64,000 nt of DNA from Variovorax paradoxus EPS (GCF_000184745.1 NC_014931.1:310001-374000); one strand, 5' to 3'; numbered from the stretch's first letter, positions 9,075 to 17,557 are shown. Notes: generated by a model from the letters alone, not told the origin. Numbers and translations are program-made.

Positions 9075-10034
9075 TCAGCCTTCCAGCGCCTTCCACATCT
9101 CGATGTCCCGCTCGGCCGTCCACACGCGCGGATCGGCGTGGCCCGAGGCCTCGTCGTACGCGCGGCTCACGTCGAACGGCATGCAGTGGTCGAAGATCAC
9201 CCACTGGCTGTACTTGGGCTTGAGCTTCGCGTAGGTGTCCTTGTAGACCGTGTTCAGGTCGCGGCCTGCCTTCACGCCTTCCTGCACGCTCGCATACACG
9301 TCGGAGATGAAGTTGCGTGTGCCGGTGAGGCCCTCGGCCACTTCGGCCGGCGTGGTGAGCGCCGCGCCGCGGCCCGGCACCAGTGCGGCGGGCTGGAGGG
9401 CTGCGATGTTGTCCAGCGTCTGCGGCCAGTCCTGGAAGTAGGCGTCGCCGGCATACGGCGTGGCGCCGAACTCCACCAGGTCTCCCGACAGCAGCGTCTT
9501 CTCGCCTGGCAGCCAGACGACCGTGTCGCCCTTGGTGTGGCCGCGGCCCAGCTGGATCAGCTGCACCTCGAGCTTGCCGAGCCACAGCGTCATCTTGCCG
9601 GCGAAGGTCATGGTGGGCCAGGTCAGGCCCGGGGGCACGGTCTCGACGTTCTGGAACAGGCGCGGGAAGCGGCCGATTTCGCTGGCCTTGTCGGCCTCGC
9701 CGCGCTCCACGATCAGGTCGCGCGTGTCCTGGCTGGCCAGGATGTGCTCGGCCCCGTAGCCCGCCGCGCCCAGCACGCGCACCGCGTGGTAATGGGTGAG
9801 CACCACGTACTTGATGGGCTTGTCGGTCACTTCGCGGATGCGCCGCACCACGTCGGCGGCCATGGCGGGGGTGGCTTGCGTGTCGGCGACCAGCACGCAG
9901 TCGTCGCCGATCACGATGCCGGTGTTCGGGTCGCCCTCGGCGGTGTAGGCCCAGGCGTGCTCCGAGATCTGGCTGAAGGTGATCTTCTTTTCTTCCATGT
10001 CGGCCTGGCTGGCGAACTTCTTGGCTTGGCTCAT
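9075..10034 (-). CDS. MBL-fold metallo-hydrolase-like protein with altered metal motif
   Basis: This 319-residue protein has a metallo-beta-lactamase-like fold pattern. The first metal motif, normally HxHxDH, reads THYHAVRVLG at residues 80-89: His81 and His83 remain, but the Asp and third His are replaced by Val85 and Arg86. A later GHTKGDTVVW and a SGDLVEFG segment keep the other expected His and Asp. The start at 10034 has GGAG eight bases upstream. It is the first gene of the minus-strand aromatic cluster and diverges from an IclR regulator. Its reaction is unknown; thioester or lactone hydrolysis are family possibilities only. Confidence 0.82.
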   Translation of the reverse strand: MSQAKKFASQADMEEKKITFSQISEHAWAYTAEGDPNTGIVIGDDCVLVADTQATPAMAADVVRRIREVTDKPIKYVVLTHYHAVRVLGAAGYGAEHILASQDTRDLIVERGEADKASEIGRFPRLFQNVETVPPGLTWPTMTFAGKMTLWLGKLEVQLIQLGRGHTKGDTVVWLPGEKTLLSGDLVEFGATPYAGDAYFQDWPQTLDNIAALQPAALVPGRGAALTTPAEVAEGLTGTRNFISDVYASVQEGVKAGRDLNTVYKDTYAKLKPKYSQWVIFDHCMPFDVSRAYDEASGHADPRVWTAERDIEMWKALEG

Positions 10035-10073
10035 CGTGTTGTCTCCGGTCTGTGTGGGGTTGGAAAGCGTTGT

Positions 10074-10117
10074 GAAAATTCGTTTAGGGCAAATGAATTC
10101 GCGGATAACGAATTTTC
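10074..10117. promoter_or_regulatory. Long inverted repeat, candidate IclR operator
   Basis: Perfect 11-bp arms GAAAATTCGTT (10074-10084) and AACGAATTTTC (10107-10117) are separated by 22 bp, so their centres are 33 bp (about three helical turns) apart. The element is AT-rich in a GC-rich setting and lies between the divergent MBL-fold and IclR genes. Binding of the IclR protein encoded at 10183 is the simplest reading. Confidence 0.6.
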
Positions 10118-10182
10118 GCAGTGTAAGCCTCGGATCAGGTAATGTCTAATCCCTTCTTCATGAACGAACGATCGGCAGCCCT

Positions 10183-11088
10183 GTGACCAAGGACTCCAGC
10201 CACACCGGCGACAGCAGCGACCCCCCCGAGACCGACCGCTCCGCCCAGCGCGGCATCCAGAGCATCGAGGTCGGCGGCCAGTTGCTGCGTGCGCTGGTGC
10301 ACCACGGCAGGCCGATGGCGCTGAAGGACCTGGCGCGCGAGGCCGAAATGACGCCCGCCAAGGCCCACCCCTACATGGTGAGCTTCGGACGGCTCGGGCT
10401 CATCGAGCAGGACCGCGCCAGCGGCCACTATCTGCTCGGTCCGCTGGCCTTGCAACTGGGGCTCATCAGCCTGCAGCAGGCCGATCCGGTGCACATCGCC
10501 ACCCCGCTGCTCAGCCCGCTGGCGCTGCAGATCGGCCACACGGTGGCGCTGGCGGTGTGGGGCGCGCGCGGCGCGACCATCGTGCGCACGGCCGAATCGC
10601 CGTCGCCGGTGCATGTGACCATGCGGCACGGCACGGTGTTCTCGCTGACCAACACCGCTTCGGGCCGCATCTTCGCGGCCTACCTCGATGCCGACGCGGT
10701 GCGGCAACTGCTCGAAGAGGAGCGCCAGCGCCAGAAACCGCGCAAGGGCGCAGCCGCCGAGCCCGCTGCACCCGCCGGCGGCATGCCGGCCGTGCAGCCG
10801 CTGCCGTCGTGGAGCGACTTCGAGCGTCAACTCAAAGAAGTGCGCGCACACGGCATCAGCCGCTCCGACGGCGAGGTGATCAAGGGCGTGAGCGCCATGG
10901 CCGCGCCGGTGTTCGACCACACCGGCGCCATCGTGCTGGCCGTGACCGCGATCGGCCCGGCCGGCGTTTTCGACACCGCGTGGGACGGCGAGCTTTCACG
11001 CGCACTCAAGGCCTGTGCGGGCGCCGTGTCGCAGCGGCTCGGCGCGCCCGCCGCGGGACCTTCCGGATCTTCGAAACCTGAGCGATGA
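10183..11088 (+). CDS. IclR-family transcriptional regulator
   Basis: This 301-residue regulator has an N-terminal winged helix (about residues 25-85, with GIQSIEVGGQLLRALVHHG) followed by an IclR effector domain ending in the region with ISRSDGEVIKGVSAMAAPVF. A GTG start at 10183 is used because an in-frame stop lies shortly upstream and there is no intervening ATG. A Pro/Ala-rich insert occurs near residues 186-210. It diverges from the aromatic cluster and probably controls it. It overlaps the following sirtuin gene by an ATGA, so the two are co-translated. Confidence 0.92.
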   Translation: MTKDSSHTGDSSDPPETDRSAQRGIQSIEVGGQLLRALVHHGRPMALKDLAREAEMTPAKAHPYMVSFGRLGLIEQDRASGHYLLGPLALQLGLISLQQADPVHIATPLLSPLALQIGHTVALAVWGARGATIVRTAESPSPVHVTMRHGTVFSLTNTASGRIFAAYLDADAVRQLLEEERQRQKPRKGAAAEPAAPAGGMPAVQPLPSWSDFERQLKEVRAHGISRSDGEVIKGVSAMAAPVFDHTGAIVLAVTAIGPAGVFDTAWDGELSRALKACAGAVSQRLGAPAAGPSGSSKPER

Positions 11089-11840
11089 CGCGACCCGACG
11101 CCACCGACACCACCTCTATCTCTTCCCCGCTGGCAGCCGCCATCGCGCTGCTCCGCGACGCCCGGCGCATCGTCGTCTTCTCGGGCGCCGGCTTGTCCCG
11201 CGCCTCGGGCATCCCGACCTACCGCGATGCCGACGGCCTCTGGAAAAGCCAGAACGCCCTGCAGTTTTCCCATGCCGAAGACCTCAAGCGCGACCCTGCG
11301 GGCTTCACGAAGTTCTGGGGGCAGCGTATGTCGGTCGTCGAATCGGCCACACCCAATCCGGGGCACCGGGCGCTCGCGCAGTTGCAGCGGCTGCGCCCGG
11401 CGACGCGGCTGGTCACGCAGAACGTCGATGGGCTCCTCACCCAGGCGGGCGGGCTCGACGTGCTCGAACTGCACGGATCGCTGCGCCGCTGGCGCTGCGA
11501 TCACTGCGGCAACCGCAGCGGCCCCTGGCCCTTTCACCGGTGCCTGCGCTGCGGCTCGCATGCGCGGCCCGACGTCGTGATGTTCGGCGAGATGCTCAAC
11601 CCCGGCGTGCTGCTCGAGGCCCAGGTGGCGGCGCAGGAGTCGGACCTCTTCATGGTGGTCGGCAGCACGACCATCGTCTATCCGGCGGCCGAACTGCCCG
11701 AGCTGGCGATGGCGCGCGGCAGCCGGCTCATCACGCTGAACCTGGAGCCGCTGCCGCACCTGGACGATTCGGCGGCGGTGGTGCTGCGCGGGACTTCGGA
11801 AGACCTGTTGCCGCGCTTGCTGGCAGGGCTGGGCGGCTAG
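11085..11840 (+). CDS. Sir2-family NAD-dependent protein deacetylase (sirtuin)
   Basis: This 251-residue sirtuin removes acyl groups from lysines using NAD. It contains the GAGLSRASGIPTYRD NAD-binding motif near the N-terminus, TQNVDGL, the catalytic His130 in LELHGS, and a structural zinc site formed by Cys138, Cys141, Cys153 and Cys156. The gene overlaps the upstream IclR gene. The segment after the zinc site, PDVVMFGEML, is typical of the class. Substrates cannot be read from sequence; co-transcription with the regulator may be incidental. Confidence 0.93.
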   Translation: MTRPDATDTTSISSPLAAAIALLRDARRIVVFSGAGLSRASGIPTYRDADGLWKSQNALQFSHAEDLKRDPAGFTKFWGQRMSVVESATPNPGHRALAQLQRLRPATRLVTQNVDGLLTQAGGLDVLELHGSLRRWRCDHCGNRSGPWPFHRCLRCGSHARPDVVMFGEMLNPGVLLEAQVAAQESDLFMVVGSTTIVYPAAELPELAMARGSRLITLNLEPLPHLDDSAAVVLRGTSEDLLPRLLAGLGG

Positions 11841-11858
11841 CGCAGCACCACTTCTCCG

Positions 11859-12353
11859 TCAGTTGATGCGCGCGTTGGTGAACTGCATGTCCTCGAACCG
11901 GCTTCCCGTGAAGTCCACCTGCTCGCCGACGAGGTCGGCGGCGCTCACTTGCTGGCCCCGGCAATCGAGCAGCTTGACCCGGGACCAGTGGCTCGCATCG
12001 AAATTCAGCGAGATGAGGTTGCAGTGACTGAACGTGCAGTCGCTGAAGATGCTGGCCCTGAGTTGCGATGCCGCGAAGGTGCAGCCCACGAATGAACAGC
12101 CGTTGACCTTGATCCGCTGCATGTCGCACCGGCTGAACGAGCAGCCGGTGAAGCGGCACGCGGTCCACACGGCATCCACGAAGCTGGTGGTGCCGAAGCG
12201 GCTGCTCTTGAAGGTGCTGGACGTGAAGGTGATCAGGCCGAGATCGAGGCCGAGGTAGACATTGCCGTCGCTTTCACCCGCCAGTCCCGCGGGCGCGCCG
12301 CCCGTGCCTTTGCGCCATTTGTCGTGGTCCTGGATGATCTGAAGAGAGCTCAT
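11859..12353 (-). CDS. Pentapeptide-repeat-like protein
   Basis: This 164-residue protein has a Phe/Leu-spaced repeat region from about residue 40 to the C-terminus, in runs such as FKSSRFGTTSF and CSFVGCTFAASQLRASIF, typical of the right-handed beta-helix of pentapeptide proteins. It is cysteine-rich within the repeats. Its 3' end faces the sirtuin gene with an 18-bp gap. There is no signal peptide. Function is unknown. Confidence 0.8.
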   Translation of the reverse strand: MSSLQIIQDHDKWRKGTGGAPAGLAGESDGNVYLGLDLGLITFTSSTFKSSRFGTTSFVDAVWTACRFTGCSFSRCDMQRIKVNGCSFVGCTFAASQLRASIFSDCTFSHCNLISLNFDASHWSRVKLLDCRGQQVSAADLVGEQVDFTGSRFEDMQFTNARIN

Positions 12354-12535
12354 GGAAGTGCGCCAGAAATGAAGGAGGGCGCATTGTGCGAAGGCACCCT
12401 CGGCGCAAGAACTGCGAGAAATGTTCCGGCCACCATTGCACCGCCAGCAGCGTGACGGATTGCATGGGAGGCCGGCTTCGCCCCGCCGCGACCTTCCTCT
12501 TCACCCACCGATCCCGCAGCGCGCGGGGCGGGCGC

Positions 12536-12757
12536 TCAACTCTTCTTGCCGCCCAGCAGCACCAGCGCGCCGCCCACCACGATGGCGGCCACGCCGGCCC
12601 AGGCCGGGAAGTTGACGGTCTGCTTTTCCTTCACCGAGAACTCCAGCGGCCCGAGCTTGGCCTGGTGCGTTTCCTTGGTGAAGCTGAAGCCGCCGAGGCC
12701 CAGCCCCGCGATGCCTGCCACGATCAGCAGGATGCCGACGATGCGTGTTGCGTTCAT
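12536..12757 (-). CDS. DUF3185 family small membrane protein
   Basis: This 73-residue protein has two hydrophobic helices (about residues 5-25 and 50-68) joined by a charged linker containing TKETHQAKLGPLEFSVKEKQ and ends in KK. It matches the layout I recall for DUF3185. A GGAG lies upstream of the ATG at 12757. Function is unknown. The 182 bp between it and the pentapeptide gene shows no further gene. Confidence 0.8.
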   Translation of the reverse strand: MNATRIVGILLIVAGIAGLGLGGFSFTKETHQAKLGPLEFSVKEKQTVNFPAWAGVAAIVVGGALVLLGGKKS

Positions 12758-12814
12758 GGGGCGGGTCTCCTCGTCTTTGGTTTGAAGCTGCGCGCTGCGC
12801 AGGGGGATTGCAGC

Positions 12815-13489
12815 TTACTGCCGCGGTTGCCGCTGCAATGCATCCATCCACTGCGTGACTTCGGCCACGGCCGCGTCGCTGGCCGCCGCGAGGGCCTTCA
12901 CGCCGCCGGGCGCGTCGGCGCTGGGCGCGGGGCGGCGCACGGTGAAGGTCTTCTGGCCGAGCACGCGGTCGCCGCCGGTGCCGCCGCGAATCAGCGTGGC
13001 GCGCAGGCGCACCAGGCCGGCGCTGCTGGCGGGCGAATCGAAGTAGTGGCTGAACTCGTCCAGCGAGATGCGCAGCGTGTCGGGCACCTCGCCCTTGCTG
13101 CGCGCGAGCGTGGCGCTTTCCTCCGGGCCGAGCACGGTGCGGCGCTCCGCAAGGCTGTCGCGCAGCCGCTGGCGAAGCAGTTGCGCGGGCGGCTGGCTCC
13201 AGCGCGACTGGCCATAGGGGCGCAGTTCGTTGGTGTCCGCGTACCCGAGGCGATAGAGGATCTGCGTGCCGTCCAGCCGGGTGTTGGCCTCGATCTCGGC
13301 CAGCGCGAGCATCGGCAGCGCGGGTGAAGCCGCGGCGGCCGGCGCCGTGGCCATGGCTGAAACGCCGGGGCCGAAGTCGTACAGCTTGGCGCGCGCCGGC
13401 TTGTCGGGCAGCGCGCCGCAACCGGCGACCAGCAGCGCGATGCCGAGGCCCGCCAGGGCCGATGCAAGAGGATGGGTGGTTGTCTTCAT
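12815..13489 (-). CDS. PqiC-like outer-membrane-directed lipoprotein (ABC transporter auxiliary component)
   Basis: This 224-residue protein has a lipoprotein signal with lipobox LLVAGC, so it is probably anchored in a membrane facing the periplasm. The body resembles the PqiC/DUF330 auxiliary lipoproteins of MCE-type lipid transporters, including the segment RSRWSQPPAQLLRQRLRDSL-like region near residue 100. ATG at 13489 is chosen because AAGG is well spaced from it; GTG and ATG codons six to nine bases upstream are alternatives. It is the last gene of a four-gene operon with MCE, ATPase and permease genes. Confidence 0.86.
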   Translation of the reverse strand: MKTTTHPLASALAGLGIALLVAGCGALPDKPARAKLYDFGPGVSAMATAPAAAASPALPMLALAEIEANTRLDGTQILYRLGYADTNELRPYGQSRWSQPPAQLLRQRLRDSLAERRTVLGPEESATLARSKGEVPDTLRISLDEFSHYFDSPASSAGLVRLRATLIRGGTGGDRVLGQKTFTVRRPAPSADAPGGVKALAAASDAAVAEVTQWMDALQRQPRQ

Positions 13490-13504
13490 GCTCATCACCT
13501 TCGA

Positions 13505-14461
13505 TCAAGGACGCGCGGCCGGCGCGGAGAAACCCGGCTCGCCCGGGCCCGCCGCGGCGCCGCCGTTGCCGAACAGGAGCGATTGCGGGTTGTCGTTGAT
13601 GCTGTCCGCCGCGCGGCCCAGTCGGCGCACCGCGTGCGAGGTGTCGTCGGCCACGCGGTTCACGCGCGGCAGCGTGGCGGCGTTGAATGAATCGACCGCC
13701 TGCGCGAGCGCCTTGGTGCCGTCGCTCAGCCGCTCGACCGGGCCGTCGGGCGCATTCAGCCGGCCCACGGTGGTGTTGAAGTTGTTGGCTACGCGCGAGA
13801 CATCGCTGGCCGCTTTCTTCACCGTGCCCAGCGTGTCGGGCAGCTTTTCCAGCGCGGGGTTCAGGCCGGTCTTCACGGTGTTGTCGAGCGTCTTGAGCAG
13901 CGTGTTGGCGCTGGCCGAGGCGGCTGCGATGTTCTCCAGCGCATCGGCCGCGCGCTTCTGGTTCGGGTCGCTCAGCAACTGGTTGGCGCGCTTGGTCACT
14001 TCCTCGACCTGGTTGATGATGGCTTCGCCCCGGTCCTGCAGCTGCGCGAGCATCGAGGGCTTGAGCGGAATGCGCGGCGGATCGTCGTCGTTGGGCTTGA
14101 GTGCGACCTGCGATTCGCCCTTGTCGTCCAGCGCGATGAAGGCCAGGCCGGTCACGCCCTGGTAGCTCAGCGTGGCGAAGCTGGAGGTGGTGAGCGGCAC
14201 GCGCTGGTCGACCGTGATGCGCACGCGCACATTGCCCTTCACCTTGGGGTCGAAGTCGATCGACGCCACCTTGCCGACCGCGATGCCGCGGTAGCGCACC
14301 ATCGCCTGCGGCTGCAGGCCGCTGACGGCATCGCGGGTGGACAGCTCGTAGACGTTGCGCACGGTGTTGTCGCGCGTGAACCAGATCACCAGCCCGACGA
14401 GCACGGCCAGAAGGCCGAGCACGAAGGCGCCGGCGGCGAGGGCATGGGCCTTGTTTTCCAT
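13505..14461 (-). CDS. MlaD-family (MCE domain) lipid-transport protein
   Basis: This 318-residue protein has a single N-terminal membrane anchor (about residues 8-28, GAFVLGLLAVLVGLVIWF) followed by an MCE domain (about 40-120) containing VRYRGIAVGKVASIDFDP. The C-terminal half is helical and probably coiled. MCE proteins form periplasmic rings that carry phospholipids between membranes. It lies between the ATPase and lipoprotein genes, with short gaps of 9 and 15 bp. Confidence 0.92.
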   Translation of the reverse strand: MENKAHALAAGAFVLGLLAVLVGLVIWFTRDNTVRNVYELSTRDAVSGLQPQAMVRYRGIAVGKVASIDFDPKVKGNVRVRITVDQRVPLTTSSFATLSYQGVTGLAFIALDDKGESQVALKPNDDDPPRIPLKPSMLAQLQDRGEAIINQVEEVTKRANQLLSDPNQKRAADALENIAAASASANTLLKTLDNTVKTGLNPALEKLPDTLGTVKKAASDVSRVANNFNTTVGRLNAPDGPVERLSDGTKALAQAVDSFNAATLPRVNRVADDTSHAVRRLGRAADSINDNPQSLLFGNGGAAAGPGEPGFSAPAARP

Positions 14462-14470
14462 GGTGGCTAC

Positions 14471-15328
14471 CTACCTTTCGGCGCGCGCGGCTTCGGGCCG
14501 CGGCGCGTGTTGTTCTGTGGCTGGCTTGTCATGCAGCGCCTCCAGGGCGCGCTGGCCGCGCCCTCCTAGAAAGTATTCGTGGATGAACGGATGCGGGTAG
14601 GCGATGACCTCGCGCGCCGTGCCGCTGACGATGACTTTCTGGTCGGCCAGCACCGCGATGCGGGTGCTCAGGTCGAACAGCGTGTCCAGGTCGTGCGTGA
14701 CCATCACCACCGTCAGGCCCAGCTCGCGGTGCAGGCCGCGCAGCAGATTGCAGAAGCTGTCGGAAGCCTCGGGGTCCAGGCCCGCGGTGGGCTCGTCGAG
14801 CAGCAGCAGCGGCGGGTCCATGATGAGCGCGCGCGCCAGCGCCACGCGCTTGATCATGCCGCCCGACAGGTCCGACGGGCTCTTGTTCGCATGCTGCGGC
14901 TCCAGCCCGACCATCTGCAGTTTCACGAGCGCCGCGTGGCGGATCAGCTCGTCGGGCAGCAGCTTCAATTCGCGCAGCGGAAAGGCGATGTTCTCCAGCA
15001 CGCTGAAGGCCGAGAACAGCGCGCCGTGCTGGAACAGCATGCCCACGTTGGCCGCGCCCGAGGCGCTGAGTTCGCCCGGCTGCTGGCCCAGCACCTCGAC
15101 CACGCCCTGCGTCGGCTTTTCCAGTCCGAGGATCTGGCGCAGCAGCACCGTCTTGCCGGTGCCCGAGCCGCCCACCAGCGAGAGCACCTCGCCCCGGTCG
15201 ATATGCATGTTGAGATCGCGATGCACCACCTGCTCGCCGTCGGCGTTCTTGAATACCGTCCAGAGCTTGCGGATGTCGACGACGGTGGGGTCGCTGCTGC
15301 TGCTGCTGTTGTTCACGGCGGTATTCAT
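14471..15328 (-). CDS. MlaF-type ABC transporter ATP-binding protein
   Basis: This 285-residue ATPase has Walker A GGSGTGKT, signature LSGGMIKRVALARAL and Walker B LLLLDEPTAGLDPEASD, the pattern of MlaF-type lipid transporter ATPases. The N-terminus has a short Ser-rich stretch before the domain. Its start overlaps the permease stop by ATGA, indicating coupled translation. It would energise lipid movement through the MCE ring encoded next. Confidence 0.93.
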   Translation of the reverse strand: MNTAVNNSSSSSDPTVVDIRKLWTVFKNADGEQVVHRDLNMHIDRGEVLSLVGGSGTGKTVLLRQILGLEKPTQGVVEVLGQQPGELSASGAANVGMLFQHGALFSAFSVLENIAFPLRELKLLPDELIRHAALVKLQMVGLEPQHANKSPSDLSGGMIKRVALARALIMDPPLLLLDEPTAGLDPEASDSFCNLLRGLHRELGLTVVMVTHDLDTLFDLSTRIAVLADQKVIVSGTAREVIAYPHPFIHEYFLGGRGQRALEALHDKPATEQHAPRPEAARAER

Positions 15329-16491
15329 CCCCGGAATCCGATGCCTTTGAACAGCACCGCGAACAGCGCGTCGACCAGGATCACCGCGGTGATCGAGGTC
15401 ACCACCGACGAGGTCGTGCCGCGCCCGAGGCTTTCGGTGTTGGGCTTGACCTTCATGCCGAAGTAGCAGCCGATCAGAGCGATCAGGATGCCGAACACGG
15501 CCGACTTGGCCATCGCGAGCCACAGGTTGGCAATCGGCACCGCGCGCGGCAGCGCCGAAAGAAAGTAGGCCGGCGAAATGTCGAGCGCCGCGTCGGCCGC
15601 GAGCATGCCGCCCAGCAGCGCCGCCATCGAGGTCCACAGGCTGATGAGCGGCATCGCGATGGCCAGCGCCAGCACGCGCGGCATCACGAGGCGAAAGCCG
15701 TGCGGAATGCCCATGACGCGCATCGCGTCGAGTTCCTCGGTCACCCGCATCACGCCGATCTGCGCGGTGATAGCCGATCCCGAGCGCCCGGCGATCAACA
15801 CCGCGGCCAGCACCGGCCCGAGTTCGCGCACCAGCGAGAGCCCGAGGATGTTGACCACGAAGGCCTCGGCGCCGTAGTTGCGCAGCTGCTGGGAGATCAG
15901 GTAGGCCAGCACCACGCCGATCAAGAGGCCGACCAGCGCCGTGATGTGCAGCGCCGTCGCGCCGAACTGATAAAGATGTCCCGAGAAGTCGCGCCACGGC
16001 GCGCGGTGCGGGGCACGGATCAGCGTGCCGACATCGATCGCGAGCTGGCCGATCAGCCCGATGAAATCGCGCGCCACGACCATCGCGCGCGGCCCGTTGT
16101 GCGAGAAGGTGCGGATGCGGTCGGCCAGCGTCTTGGGCGGTTCGACCGGCGTGGCGACGGTGTACTGCGCCACCTGGTCGAGCACCGCCTTGTGCTGCGC
16201 TTCCATCTCCAGCGTGGCGGGCCATTCGTGGCGCCAGTGCTCCCACAGGAGCTGGGCGCCGATGTGGTCGAGCTGCTCGATGGGGCGCAGGTCCCAGGCG
16301 CGGTCGTCCGCGGGAGGTGCCGCCGCCAGGCTTTTGGAGAGCGCCTGCCAGGCCGGCAGCGACGACATGCCCAGCGCGGTCCAGCGGCCGGTGGCCACCG
16401 TCCATTGACGGCCTTCCTGCTCCTGCTGCGCTACACGCGGCCACGCGCTGTCGGCGGCTGGGGCGTCGGCAGTCTGGGTGGCGGAAGGCAT
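15325..16491 (-). CDS. MlaE-type permease with N-terminal STAS-like domain
   Basis: This 388-residue protein is longer than a typical MlaE of about 260 residues. The last 260 residues are the permease domain, with ARELGPVLAAVLIAGRSGSA-like and later GCYFGMKVK motifs and five or so membrane helices. The first 120 residues are soluble and follow a STAS pattern, including AWDLRPIEQLDHIGAQLLWE, suggesting that the MlaB partner is fused. It heads the operon permease-ATPase-MCE-lipoprotein. No separate mlaB or mlaC gene is present. Confidence 0.9.
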   Translation of the reverse strand: MPSATQTADAPAADSAWPRVAQQEQEGRQWTVATGRWTALGMSSLPAWQALSKSLAAAPPADDRAWDLRPIEQLDHIGAQLLWEHWRHEWPATLEMEAQHKAVLDQVAQYTVATPVEPPKTLADRIRTFSHNGPRAMVVARDFIGLIGQLAIDVGTLIRAPHRAPWRDFSGHLYQFGATALHITALVGLLIGVVLAYLISQQLRNYGAEAFVVNILGLSLVRELGPVLAAVLIAGRSGSAITAQIGVMRVTEELDAMRVMGIPHGFRLVMPRVLALAIAMPLISLWTSMAALLGGMLAADAALDISPAYFLSALPRAVPIANLWLAMAKSAVFGILIALIGCYFGMKVKPNTESLGRGTTSSVVTSITAVILVDALFAVLFKGIGFRG

Positions 16492-16626
16492 GGGTCGGAG
16501 GATGAGCAGAAAGTTAACAAATGACCGGTTTTGGGGGACGCGCGCATCGTAACCGGGTGCATCCCGCGCCCATGTGCTCCAGACCCCTCATTGGCGTAGG
16601 GCAGAGCGCCGTTTTTTCAGCTTTCT

Positions 16627-17526
16627 TCAGTTCCAGGCTTTAGCCAATGCGTCCCAGGCGCTCGCGATCACCGGCTCGTCTCGCCGCGACGCGAGCGAGA
16701 CGAAACGCAGCGCGCAATCGAGCTGCACCCGGTCGGCCATCGCGAGGCCGTGGGCCTGGCATTCGCGGATCGCGATCGAGTCGCGCACGAGGCTCAAGCC
16801 GATGCCCGATTTCAGCAAGTCGAGCATCGATGCCTCCTGGTCGACCATCGCCACCCGCCGCGGCGAAAGGCCCAGCGGCGCGAACACGCGTTCCAGCAGC
16901 CGGTGGTGCGCCGACTCGGGCGGCGTCGCGAGCCAGGGCAACGCGGCCAGCGCCTTCCAGTCGCGGCCCTGCACCTGCGGGCCCCAGCCGGCAGGCGCGA
17001 CCACGCGGTAGGTGAAGCGGGTGAGGGGGCGGACCGAGAGCGCGGGCGCGGGTGTTGTCGCGGCCTGGTCGTCGTCGCCGGGGTCAAGGTGAAAGCCCAC
17101 GTCCAGGTCGCCGCGCAGCACCTGCGCGAGCACGCTGCCGCTCATGCCGTGGCGCAGCTCGGTCTCGATCTGGGGCGCGGCCTCGACCAGCTCGCGCAGG
17201 AACACGCCCAGCCGCGTGAACTCCGGATCGAGGATGGTGCCGATGCGCAGCGCCCCGCGCACCGTGCCCTGCAGCTTGCGCGCGGCCTGCTGCAGGTCGC
17301 CGACGGCCGCCAGCACCCGCTCGGCCTGCGGCAGCATCGCCGCGCCGTCGGCCGTGAGCGCCAGCCCGTGCGGCGTGCGCGTGAAGAGCACGAGGCCGGT
17401 TTCCTCGGCAAAGCGCTTGAGCTGCAGGCTCACCGCCGGCTGCGTGAGGTGCAGCCGCTCGGCGGCGCGGGAAACGTTGCCTTCCTTCGCTGCGAGAACG
17501 AAGGCGCGCAAAATCTGGAGGTCCAT
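16627..17526 (-). CDS. LysR-family transcriptional regulator
   Basis: This 299-residue regulator has the standard N-terminal helix-turn-helix (MDLQILRAFVLAAKEGN onward, residues 1-60) and a substrate-binding C-terminal domain. The internal ATG at 17526 is preferred to that at 17541, because the domain begins there and the earlier codon lies in a regulatory palindrome. It is divergent from mmsA, with about 100 bp between starts, and is the likely inducer-responsive regulator of mmsA and the GMC oxidoreductase. In Pseudomonas denitrificans similar LysR proteins respond to 3-hydroxypropionate (recalled). Confidence 0.92.
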   Translation of the reverse strand: MDLQILRAFVLAAKEGNVSRAAERLHLTQPAVSLQLKRFAEETGLVLFTRTPHGLALTADGAAMLPQAERVLAAVGDLQQAARKLQGTVRGALRIGTILDPEFTRLGVFLRELVEAAPQIETELRHGMSGSVLAQVLRGDLDVGFHLDPGDDDQAATTPAPALSVRPLTRFTYRVVAPAGWGPQVQGRDWKALAALPWLATPPESAHHRLLERVFAPLGLSPRRVAMVDQEASMLDLLKSGIGLSLVRDSIAIRECQAHGLAMADRVQLDCALRFVSLASRRDEPVIASAWDALAKAWN

Positions 17527-17540
17527 GGCGGCGGTAGTCA

Positions 17541-17557
17541 TATAAGTCCGATTTATA
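17541..17557. promoter_or_regulatory. LysR-type operator (TATAA-N7-TTATA)
   Basis: The 17-bp imperfect palindrome TATAAGTCCGATTTATA has the T-N11-A core expected of LysR-type boxes. It lies between the divergent LysR gene and mmsA, about 70 bp upstream of the mmsA start and adjacent to the LysR start, as expected for autoregulated divergent pairs. Confidence 0.6.

Noticed and set aside
12354..12535. Search for a small gene in the gap before DUF3185
   Set aside because: No frame with a start, ribosome site and recognisable product was found.
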